64,000 nt of DNA, from NCBI GenBank assembly GCA_947652605.1, contig OX393579.1:1364001-1428000 (forward strand). The letters run 5' to 3'. Below the pieces are notes generated by a model. That model searched no databases, was not told the origin of the DNA, and saw only the letters and a program-made list of their open reading frames with translations. A program made the translations under genes and the position numbers. Position 1 is the stretch's first letter; the number at the start of each line of letters is the position of its first letter. Origin of the DNA: Elmis aenea. Lineage: Eukaryota > Arthropoda > Insecta > Coleoptera > Elmidae. Below, in pieces: positions 35,846-46,100 of this stretch.

Positions 35846-35940
35846 TACCTAATTATTTACAGGAGCAAATTTGTTTATGGGCATAGAAGATTGTAAAAAA
35901 TAAATCATTCATATTTTAAGATAAGTTTAGTAATAAAATT
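35846..35940. repeat. Decayed intronic tandem repeat (right of retrotransposon)
   Basis: TACCTAATTATTTACAGGAG and TCATTCATATTTTAAGATAA continue the pattern found at 31060-31398. The element therefore split one unit of the array. Confidence 0.55.
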
Positions 35941-35956
35941 TTAAAAAAATACTCAC

Positions 35957-36049
35957 TTGTAAAAAGAGTATGAACTGTGGAAATCGTTGCACCGGTTTGA
36001 CCATTAATCCAAAGAATGAGAGCCGGTCATGGGAGCTTATTTGTTTCAC
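35957..36049 (-). CDS. ARHGEF17: RhoGEF (ARHGEF17-like) small exon: conserved DH motif CR3
   Basis: This is a 93-bp exon of 31 codons. The acceptor is TTTTTTTCTAAAG before 36049; the donor is CAA followed by GTGAGT at 35956. Translation gives [20 protein letters not shown] and then [11 protein letters not shown]. The LxxxLxxPVQRxPxFxLxLQ pattern is the signature of conserved region 3 in Dbl-homology domains, part of the surface that contacts Rho GTPases. Both ends are phase 0 and join cleanly to DFFK before and DLLKHTP after. The exon is too short to stand out as an open frame but is strongly supported by motif and splice sites. Its downstream intron holds the retrotransposon, about 120 bp away. 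Confidence 0.95.
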
Positions 36050-36116
36050 CTTTAGAAAAAAAATAAATGAAGCATTAATAATTATGCAAAATTAATGTGT
36101 CTTGCCAAATAAATAC

Positions 36117-36413
36117 CTTAAAAAAGTCGGCTAAAGCTGATTTACGTTTGGCTTCCATCTTTGCTAAATCCATTGCAATTGAGAAATTATTAATAAATCC
36201 ACTATAAATATCCAAGACAATGGCTTTAGAAAATGAAGCGACGAACACATCTCCTATTTTCTCGTCTCGGTCCCAATTTCGAACACTTTCAGCCAAAGCA
36301 ATTCGAAAGAGAGTATGGCACTGTAGTATTTCTGGAAGTCTATGGAATAATACTGAAATTTTTGAACCACTCAAAATCGGAGGACTGCTCTCTTCAAGAG
36401 GTTTCTTATAATC
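36117..36413 (-). CDS. ARHGEF17: RhoGEF (ARHGEF17-like) exon: central DH domain
   Basis: This exon has 99 codons. The acceptor is TTTTGTTGTTGCAG before 36413; the donor is AAG followed by GTATTT at 36116, weaker than consensus. It encodes DYKKPLEESSPPILSGSKIS, a LFHRLPEILQCHTLF helix, an ALAESVRNWDRDEKIGDVFV segment, and IYSGFINNFSIAMDLAKMEA. This is the usual DH order: the docking helix that follows CR1, then 'I.F.N..EI...H..F', then 'IGD.F......LY..Y..N...A'. It joins KLVN upstream and VKQISSHD downstream with phase 0. The introns on either side are only 62 and 67 bp, typical of compact insect genes. Confidence 0.94.
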
Positions 36414-36475
36414 CTGCAACAACAAAATTAAAACAGTTAAATACAGTTGGGAGCTTTTGGCTTTATAATACGTAC

Positions 36476-36649
36476 ATTTACAAGTTTTTGGAGTGTAGCA
36501 ACGTATGAATTTTCACTATGAACTATGGCCGCAACGATCATTCTTCTTTTGAGTTGCTGTTGAGTTAAGTTTGAGGGTGGGGGAGGTAGATTTGGTGGTA
36601 ACTGTCGTCTTTGCTGGAAAGAGCATCCAACAAACGTTTCTTCCTCCAC
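36476..36649 (-). CDS. ARHGEF17: RhoGEF (ARHGEF17-like) exon: start of DH domain (CR1)
   Basis: This exon has 58 codons. The acceptor is GATGGTTATAG before 36649; the donor is AAT followed by GTACGT at 36475. It contains a proline-rich stretch (QLPPNLPPPPSNL), which could be an SH3-type ligand (inference). RRMIVAAIVHSENSYVATLQ follows. This matches DH conserved region 1 (R...I.EI..TE..YV..L), where the first Glu of the motif normally contacts switch I of the GTPase. Here the equivalent stretch reads IVHSENSYV, so the Glu-bearing positions are kept at HSE. Both ends are phase 0. Confidence 0.93.
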
Positions 36650-36732
36650 CTATAACCATCAACAAGTTTTAAAAAACTGACCACATTTTTTATTTTAATA
36701 TTAAAAATTAATTGAATGAAATTATAATTTTA

Positions 36733-36975
36733 AGGGCGTCCAAAATTCGAGGCACAACATGGGGATCCCCCTTCTCTTTTAGGAAAACATGAATCTTAAT
36801 TTTTTGCTCTATTTTCATAAGTTTTTGGGTTATCAAAAAACTTAAAAAACATTAGATTTTTGCACAAAAATATAGCTTTAAGAATTCTGATTACAATGAT
36901 ATAAAACACTAATCATATAACTGTAAGGAAAAGTGTAAAAACTGGGGAAAAAAATCTTGAATTTGGGACACCCTG
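36733..36975. mobile_element. Tc1/mariner-like MITE in the pre-DH intron
   Basis: This stretch of about 243 bp is bounded by imperfect terminal inverted repeats: AGGGCGTCCAAAATTCGAG at the left, and CAGGGTGTCCCAAATTCAAG when the right end is read in reverse. TA lies outside each end (36731-36732 and 36976-36977), as expected for Tc1/mariner insertions. It has no coding capacity. It fills most of the 349-bp intron 36650-36998 and ends only 21 bp from the exon's donor-side boundary at 36999. Confidence 0.7.
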
Positions 36976-36998
36976 TATGTATGAGCATGCATGCATAC

Positions 36999-37263
36999 CT
37001 CTGGCAAAAGTGGCATTTTATTCGTATTTTGTGTCTGTTTGGGGGAATCCGTATTATCAATATCATATTGATGAGCGGCTCCCCGTCGAATTGAAAACCA
37101 TCGAGACAGGCGTCCTTGGTTGGCGGAAATTGGAGACGAGGTATCTCCCGGTAAATTTCCTTCTAGGGATAGTCTATTACCGCTACCAATGCCTCCACTT
37201 CCTCGCCATTTGTCACAGAGTGTTCGAGCTTTGTTTAATGTGTTACGAAGTTGTCCATTGCCC
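36999..37263 (-). CDS. ARHGEF17: RhoGEF (ARHGEF17-like) exon: pre-DH linker
   Basis: This 265-bp exon supplies one base to finish a split codon (AG|G, Arg) and then 88 codons. The acceptor is ATTTTCTAG before 37263; the donor is GAG followed by GTATGC at 36998. Translation begins GNGQLRNTLNKARTLCDKWR and includes RLSRWFSIRRGAAHQYDIDN and a final NKMPLLPE. The basic RLSRWFSIRRG block and the MPLLPE end just before the DH exon fit the pre-DH segment of ARHGEF17-type proteins from memory. The open frame in the reverse direction at this place is a shadow. The two-plus-one split codon matches the upstream exon, which is strong support for the join. Confidence 0.88.
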
Positions 37264-39380
37264 CTAGAAAATTATGAAATAAATATAATAAAAGAAATTA
37301 ATGAAGTATTAAGATTAATGAACAAATTTGAATACAAAAATAAGTTATAAAATGTTTTATTCAAATCCATACTTAAATTATCGTATTACAGAACTGAAAA
37401 TCAGCCTTTAATTTGGCTCTGTAAGTTATATGTAATTAAATGTTTGTTCTTCAACTTAATAAAACATATTTTGCTAATTTTTGCCCTTATTAAGAGGCAT
37501 AAAAAATAGTTTATTATTTATTTTTTATAAACTCAGCATGAAAATAAATTAATAAAATCCATAAACGCTATTTTAAGCATCTAGAATTATAAAGTATTTA
37601 ATATTATCATAAATGTATGTGATAATCACATTTTTTTTGCATAATTAAGGGAATGCAATAGATATTGCAATGATTTTTTGAAGACGGTTAGTAGAATACT
37701 TCATTGTATAATTTAAGCTATTTAGATGGTTTGAAAACCGTATTTAAATAAAATAAAATTAAAGTTGAAGTTGGATGTTACAAGAGCAGTATAGGTACCC
37801 ATGGACAATTTGGTTTTATTTTGAAAAATAATTGCTTAAATGGCCAAAATCTATAAGTTTAGTGATTTTTTTGGGATTTAGTTATTTGGATAATGTAGTG
37901 AGCATTATCTTTTAATCACTTGCGTCACTTAGGTCAATTTTTAAGTTTTTTACCTATCCTATTTGCATTGTAAATACAACTTTCTTTGTGAAATAAAAGG
38001 ATTGACTAACTTGGGTAAGGCTTAATTTTATACCCAACATTAAAAAAAATTGCGTAGAAATAACGTCATTGATCAAAAACGATCAGGACTTTTCGTATCA
38101 AAACATTTCTATAATCTACAACAAATTTATCTTAGGAGAGCAAAATAAGAAAGAAAAATTATTGTATAAACTTTAAATAATATTAATAAGTCCATTTTAA
38201 GTTGCTAAGCTTGTTCTAAACAATAAAAATAGTTAAACGATTACTTTCTTTTTCCATTCTTCGTACACAAATTAAAACATCCAAAATAATCAATTAACTA
38301 GTCCAGTTTAAGTATTGTTTAAAAAATTAATTGCATGCAATGCAGTCTTTCTTTAAACGAGCCGTAAAAGGAAATGCTGATGGACTTTGTTCAACACACG
38401 ACTCTAAACATTCCTAATGATAAACGATTTGCTCATTTTCAGTACAGATAATTAATAACACATGTAGAAAGCAGAGACGTAACATACATCATCACAAAAT
38501 CACGTTTTATAAACGTGTACAAACGTTGAACATGTGTACAACCACATATTTAAATGATCTCCACCTTGTATGTAATTTTTATGCACCGACTTAGCTGCCC
38601 CAACGAAAAAGCTCTGGGCCCGAAATTGTTTCAAAAACTTCAAAAGCTCATACAAGTAATATTGGAAATTTATTATTTAACTTGGTAAAACTTCAAACAA
38701 AAAACAATAAATAATTGAGAATGATGAACAAAACAAATTTTTGTAAAGATTGTTACTATTCCATAAACAAATATAGAACGAAACTTTACCCAAGTATCAC
38801 GAGTATTTTAAAATATGTACAGACGATGATATAATAACAGAGTGGTAACAATTTTCATCAATAATTCGTTGCATTACATGGACTACAAAACATTATAATA
38901 AACTGTTAAACAGCCAAACTTTAGTGCCATTCAAAATGCTAATATGGATGATTCAAAATTGTTATTGCGATAATAAATTAAGAACAATAATAAGCAGTGG
39001 ATAATACTGCACAGAAATTTATAAAACACGTCATATATTAAACAATGCGGTGTATGTTCTTCCAATAAATAAAATAAGACTTGGACAGACTAACACATAA
39101 TCGATTACTATATGGAGAAATTGGAAGTAACATCAAACAATTTCGTGCATAAATTATATTTTATCTGTATGTCGTTTATTATTTCATATGCATTAAAAAA
39201 AAACAGTATGTAAATTATTTCATGTGCACTTGAAAAATCAGTATGTCGTAGACTATTTCATATGAACCTAAAAATCAGTTTGTTGCAGATTAATCCACAT
39301 GTACTAAATAAACAAATAAAGTTTGCTCCCAAAATTAGTCAAAGTCGCTCTTATTCTACGATAACGTTAAAACTTCATAC
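37264..39380 (-). other. Intron between the Ser-rich and pre-DH exons
   Basis: This AT-rich intron of 2117 bp joins AG|G across a split codon. I see no coding exon in it. Its only clear structure is the tandem array at 39165-39310. Confidence 0.75.
39165..39310. repeat. Imperfect tandem repeat, about 37-bp unit, four copies
   Basis: Units start near 39165, 39204, 39239 and 39276, following the pattern CAGTATGTCGTAGATTATTTCATATG(C/A)ACxTxAAAAAT with changes. Spacing is 39, 35 and 37 bp. It lies just inside the intron after the first visible RhoGEF exon. Confidence 0.75.
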
Positions 39381-39573
39381 CTAGTGCTCGAGGTAGCACT
39401 TCGGTCGCTCTCTTCCTCAGAAGACAGCTCTGCGTCGGACCCAGAACACCAGCTATCTTCAGAACTTCTTTGCGATACTGAATGCTGCAAGGTGCGGGAG
39501 TGCACGAGTGGCGGAGCAACCCGTCGTTCACATGTCGGATCTTCCCAAGTACCCGAACGGACGCGAGTTTCAT
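39381..39573 (-). CDS. ARHGEF17: RhoGEF (ARHGEF17-like) first visible exon: Ser-rich segment
   Basis: This 193-bp exon carries two bases ending a split codon, 63 full codons, and two bases (AG) that pair with the next exon's G. The acceptor is a pure pyrimidine tract ending CCAG before 39573; the donor is AG followed by GTATGA at 39380. The frame reads ETRVRSGTWEDPTCERR, then HSVSQRSSEDSWCSGSDAEL and SSEEESDRSATSST. The acidic Ser-rich tail looks like a casein-kinase-2-type phosphorylated linker (inference). A longer open frame in another phase on the same strand is a shadow: only this frame joins the next exon. The missing first base of the opening codon shows that at least one more exon lies to the right. 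Confidence 0.82.
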
Positions 39574-42500
39574 CTGGAAAAAAAAAACAAATATTATATC
39601 AGACTTATGAAACCTAAAACCTACGCTACCGCGTGTTTTTATGCCGTTCAAGGTCTACTGGTAAAAAAATCGGTCCACAGTCGGACGAAAAACATGTTTG
39701 TATTTAAATATACAAAGTATTCGCTGATCGCTATTGGAGAACACAGCCATCAGGACGTTTAAAAAGTAGGAATTAAGGGCACACAGTGAAGAAAATCGGG
39801 AAATATGACGCCATCACACAAAAAATCATTCACCAAAAAAACTTTGCCCTTATTGGCACATTTAAGACTTTTAGAATGTAGTTAGTTAGAAACTTTATCA
39901 CAGTCAGCTGATCAAGACATAAATTTGATAAAATTAGTGTTTCTCATTGAAAAAGTTTTAATTTTCAGTTCTTATAATTAAAAAATTGTCCGATATACGG
40001 AATTTTAGAAAAATGATAAATGGATTTTATATATTTTACAATAAACTTTCGAAAATTGATCTTGAACTAAAGCAGAATATTTAGATCAAATGTTAAATGA
40101 TGAGTACATCAAAATTTCTGAAATTGTTTTAAAATTATTTTAAAACTAAACTAGCTTTGTTTAATCTAGATTCTAGAAATCACATAGATTTTTATTTTTT
40201 TTTCTATGCTTCTACAGACAAAACATTGTCACTCTAAAACGAAAGAAGAAAATCACAGTGGAACACCTGATTTTTTTTTCCTTCAAATAAAATATACTCC
40301 TATTAAGTTATCAGAGTATTTTAATTCTTGTTTTTTAATTAACATTGGCATTTAATTACACAAAATAATAAATGGTATGATCTGTTCTACTCAAACACGA
40401 TGAAAAGTAAATATTAATTAGTTAATTAACGCATGACTAAGTCTCAGTAAAACAAAATTGGAATGTTTCCCACTATTATTTCCAATTACTTCAATTGTGA
40501 AGCATGCTGGTGTTGTACAAAAGTTGTTAAACGCGACACAAACGTTTAATGTTATATAAAAGTTGTATGGATGTATAAAAAATGACTAGCAAAGCGGCCA
40601 TGGCAATTGAAAATGACGTTTTATGGAATTATAAAACTTTATTAACATAAAAACAGCTAAAACTCGTGAAGGCAAATGTAATATCCACTAGAATCTTCGA
40701 AGAATCCTTCATGAAGGTTAATCTTCGTTTTAAAAAACAATGCTCACTAAGCTGTGAAACAAATTGACATCGTTTTCATTTATTTATGCAACGGGCCTGC
40801 TTATATACTCGAGCATTTCGCTGTTGCAAAGAGGATATTTCAATAACAAATCTTTATATTCCGTTTGTTTTCCAGTTTCTGTTTACAGTAAATAAAATTG
40901 TCATCTGCAGATTTCGTTAATGTTATGCAAAAGTGGATTAAATTTGATCATTTGAACATGTAAATTTATGCGCATTTTAATTCAAGGTATTATCAAATAT
41001 GTACCATTTACAGACTCCTAGATGTTGGACGTTGAGTAAAAATTACTGATTCGTACGTTGGTTTTATAAAAATATTCGGTGTAGAATATTATACAAAAAT
41101 CGGAACATAAAAATACCGAATGAGCTAATGAATTTAAAAAAAGAACAGTATTGTGGCCAAACGTTTAACTTACTAATATAAGCCAAGTTACATTTCCAAA
41201 ATGAGCTTGCAAAATTACCCAATAGATTTTGTCTTATTGGAATTGGAGGTTGAAAAACACTAAACACAAGTGGTTTCGAAATTAATTTCTGGCCACATAA
41301 AAAAGTTTCTACCTCAAAACTGCAAAGCGTTCCGTAGTTACAAAATTATTTAGGCCACTGCAATATCTGCAGCTAAAAAACAAATAAGCCGGCTTTGGCG
41401 CCCGAAATCATGTCATATTTCGCATAAACAAAATTTTACATACAATACACAAAAAGTTCTTCGAACGACGGATATTAAAAGTTTTTTGATGTGAACCTAG
41501 TAACCTAATTTTGGGCCGTTTTAATAAATAGTTTCCTGTGGTATGAGTAAACAAGACGAAATCGATTCACGTTGCACGGCCGATATTTTCATTTGGATAA
41601 ATTCGTAGTTGCAGGATAAGCATTTCTTGGTAGGTCAAGCATATTAGTGGAATATAGTCAGTCGTTGTTTTTTCTTTAAATGAGTAATATATCGATTAAC
41701 TGGCTCGAGAAAATGAGTTTTCTTTAAATGGTAGCTTTTTTTATTAGTTCTCCGAATAAACTGTAGGATTATCTAAGAAGTCATCTGCAGTAGACAGACT
41801 TCTCAGTGTTCACTAATAAAATAACAATTCAGAAGCAAAATGCTAACTTGTCCATATTAATTTAAAAAAACATGTAAAGTGCCGACAATTATCAATATCA
41901 CTGAGTTATTGTTTATAAAGGTTTTAAAAACCACTTGAGTGATAAATTAACCGGCATAAATGTCGAATGAGTAGTGCATTTTATCAACAAATCATTCAAA
42001 AGAAGGATAAGTGATTTGTAATTATATTTATGTATGTAAATGATTGTCGAATAATTTTTCACAGAAATTAAAACAATCAACGAACTTTGACGAAAATTAT
42101 AAAAATATAAAGCAAAATAGATATTAATGTATATCACCGTTGACGTAGTATAGAACTAATGTTGTTAAAATTTAAATAAATGCTTTAATTCCAATAATTT
42201 TTCTTGGGTGATGGCACGAAACATCAACTAGTCCTAGAAGTTGTTTAATTTAACCGGAGGGCCCAATAAAACCCAAGTTCATCTTTGTTTTATGCGATCA
42301 TCAACATAATATTTACAAAACCTTCACATTTGTAGTATACCTCAAACTATGAAGCCCCAGAAAAACGTTTATTTGAGGTAGCTATATTAAAAATTGCCTA
42401 TAAAATGACTAAAAGTAATATTGTAAATAAGGAAGGGTATTTGGCTAAATTAAAGTACTTTTTTCTTTGTATGTTTGTATTTTAATGTATTTGGAGCTGT

Positions 42501-43034
42501 GACTAACCTACTAAAGCTAACGAATCGTGTAGGTAAAGCAGACAGTTCAGGATTTAGGTAATATTTCGTTACCAACGTTAATAAACGACATTGGACCAAT
42601 GTATAACATTACAACGCCAACTAGATCTTTCACGACAAATTAATTGTAAAATTTGCAAGTAAATGTTTTAAAATATTGTGGCAGCAAACAAAAAGGTTGA
42701 AATAAATAATACAAACTGTTAACTTTCTTGCAACTAAATTTAAAGATAAATCGCTTATTTTTCAGATGAATAATTAGCGAAACATTCGCACAACACAAAG
42801 CATTTAATAGATTTCAATGAAGCAAATATATTTAATACAAACGAACTATAGTAAAAGAGTTGCTAGGAAGTTAATCCACATTTTAAACAAAAATGCTTAT
42901 GTAAAGGAGACGAAAGTTACATTTAAAAACAAATTCGAAAACTTTATTTCAAACTGATAAAAGTTCTATTCAAATAAAGATGATCCTACGTTAGCTGTGT
43001 GTGAGTAAATTAATAAATGAGAAAGCTTCTGGTG

Positions 43035-43175
43035 AAAAGACGGAAGCTTCAAAACTGGTCTAGCATTTCTAGAAAAGATTCCGCATTAAAAAAAAAGTTT
43101 TTTAACTTTTAGTTTTACTCATTTTTATTACATGGACGAATCACTTAAATAATTCAAGCATATTTTAATATTCTC
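43035..43175 (+). repeat. Dispersed repeat family A copy
   Basis: The core GACGGAAGCTTCAAAACTGG is followed by TCTAGCATTTCTAGAAAAGATTCC, then an A-run and GAATCACTTAAATAATTCAAG. The same order of blocks is found near 19.8 kb. Confidence 0.55.
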
Positions 43176-46100
43176 GTAGGTTTTTTGCAAATGAGGTTGA
43201 AGTTTTAACACAACAGAAATTTTAATAACACACTTTCTCGAAGGATAAATTCAAAGTTTCTTGAAACGCCCGGTCTTTTGCAAATAATTTTTAATAACTT
43301 TACTCACGAGGAAAAGAAAAACTTTTACTTCCATCACAATGAGCGATTGTAGACACACATAAATTATAAAACAACGTTTTTAATTTAAAAAAATTTCATT
43401 TAAACTTACGAGAATTCCGTAAATTTTCTATGGTCGGCCCTTGAAAATTTATTACCTCTCAAGGCTTTTTCAGTTTCGCGGCTTTCAGAGCTTGCTGTCT
43501 GCTGTAGGCGTTACAATCGCCTGTAGTGTTTTCTCGAAGTTACTATTAAAGTTATGTGGTCACACGGAATACCTCCATTTAAATTTATTAGCTTTAAATA
43601 AATAAGCGCTTTATCTCTGAAACGTACATAAGCGGGGCAGTAAAAGTCAATCCAATCTACGACAAAGCGATAAACTCTAAACGCTAAGGTCACAATAAAG
43701 GTTTGTACTTCTGAGAAAGTAATGTAATGGCGACAGCAAATAGCTACCACATTAACGGGTTATCTGCAAATGCAAATGAAAATTGCTTTGTGTCGCGAAT
43801 ATTACATTGATTTTTACATTAAGTTCACTGAACTTGGAGCAACTTCAGAGTACACTAATACATATAATGGAGTTCCAATTCTAATACTTTTGAAAAAAAA
43901 AAAATACACTTTTTTAGTTCACTAAAGAAATCGCCTTGCATTTACACTCATTCGCAAATTAAATGATACTGCTGCCATAAAAAAAAACCATTTAGAAAAA
44001 GAGTGTTCCACCATCATTAACTTCTTTAAATTCTCTTAAAATGTAGCTGTAAAAATGTAAAAAGATTTTCAGAAGGAACTTGCAACGTTTAAAACATAAA
44101 CTTCATCCGGTGGATTTGAAATATTATTTTTAAGTACGTACAAAAACTCGATAATTACAAGAATAAAGGTAATGATGTCTATTTTAACTTTCACAAAGTT
44201 GTAAAAGAAAATGAATCATAGTGTTAAGTATACTGTAAATTAATTGATATGATCAATTTTACTAAAAATTGATTACTTGGTAACTAGGTTTTTATCATCA
44301 TGTTTTGGGCTCTTTTTTTAACCGTTACGTCTTTCATTGACTTTCATCTCTAAGATGGTCTTCCTATTTTTCTTTTGTTCTTGGTTTATATAGTATCTAT
44401 ATACTTTATTAAAAAATTCTAGAATTGTCTATTTTGTGTAGGTATTCTTTGCGTGCAGTTCTACATTCTATTATTTTCGTTAGTATTGTATGTGCCAAGT
44501 TCTTTTTGTATTTCGCTGTTCCTTTTTTTTAATCTGATAGTCCATACCTACTTATATTTTCAAGAGATATTGCTAGATTATATGTAGAGAAGGTTCAGTC
44601 TAGTTTATGTTATCCTAGCTGTAAACTGTTTTCTGAATTTGCTAATCGTTAAAAACAAAACAAAATGTAGTACACCAAAAGCGCAAAAAAATAGCGAAAC
44701 ATCTTTTATTGTAAGAGTTTTTCACTGATTCAATATTTTAGAAGATATGTGCGATATGCTTGCAAAAGCTTTTTGTAAAAAAAGCTGTGCATTTATGTCT
44801 AAAACCACATGTAAAATGCATGAAAGACAAAAGGGCAACACGTACCGAACTTAATACCTTTAAAAGCAAATATTTTCAGACAAAAATCAGACATTAAAAC
44901 TTTTATTCTCATCTGCGGAGCTTTTTTGATTGTAGGTAAGGTAAAAATAAGGACGTTAAAGTTAACGTATTTTTCAACATGTGAAACCAAGAAATTTAAT
45001 CACCACGCTTTTAACACGTTTATTTCCTTCAAAGCACTGACAGCCAAACACTCTCGAAATTTTATCAACACACTCGTTAATCACAAACCCAAGTACTTCA
45101 GTCACAACTACATTAAATTCGTATATATTTACAAAACCGCGGTGATTATTTTCCTTCGACGTATAAATCTCGCGAAGTTATGCTTAAATTAGCTCAAATT
45201 ACTTTCGGTAAATCTATATTAGCAAAGCGCACTTGTAAATTACTGGTCGAAATCGGCGCGCCACAGGTAATTTAACTATTTATTTATTCGCGAAGAAAAT
45301 TAACCAGATTGTTGTATACACACACCACTTCCACAAGCACACGCAGTTAAAATGGTAATTTAAGAAAGATCACGTCCTGAGGTGACGCTGTGAATTTAAT
45401 GTGAAATGTAAGACTTCAACTGAATTTGAAATTTTGATTTGCGTGGAGAAGGAAGCGTCCTGACTAATTTTTGGCGGTGTGCAAGGAAGAAGAACCGCAT
45501 GAAAAAAAATCTGCTGTAGTAATAAAAGAAGCAGCATTAAACACAAAAATTTCTTTGTTTACGATACAACGGATAATTTACTTTTAAAGAGCTGTAACTG
45601 GTTAAATTCCATCTAAAAATACTTAGGTCTGCATGCGACGAAAATAAAAAAGTATTGTAGGTAATTTGTGTGTTATGGCACCATGATGGAAAATAGCTTT
45701 TTACGTGTTAGTGGCAAATTCTTTCGTGCAATTAGCTAACTATAAATAAATCGCACATTTTTTTAGATCAGAATAACAATAGCATCTGAGTTTTTCATTT
45801 CAGTGCCCATCAACAGAAAATTTTGTCCCGTTTCTCCAACTTCCAGATATTCAGTTTTAGATGTATTTAACCGTCAGCTCCGCTCCCGCTTATTATAATG
45901 CTTTAGTTAGCTTCCTCGACACCGAAAGGTACAAGAGCAACCGATTAAGAAGAAGTTAGCTTGCGAAGCATATATTGTACATCTATCTCATCTTCTTAGG
46001 TTACTAAAATTATTTTAGCTTTAATTTAAAACACCTATATGGCGAATGCCGTGTGGTGGTCAAGCAAGCTATTTTTTACACAATAAATAATCGAAGCAGC

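Noticed and set aside
39367..39651. 94-codon minus-strand frame over the Ser-rich exon
   Set aside because: Wrong phase. Only the frame reading SSEDSWCSGSDAEL joins the next exon across the AG|G split codon.
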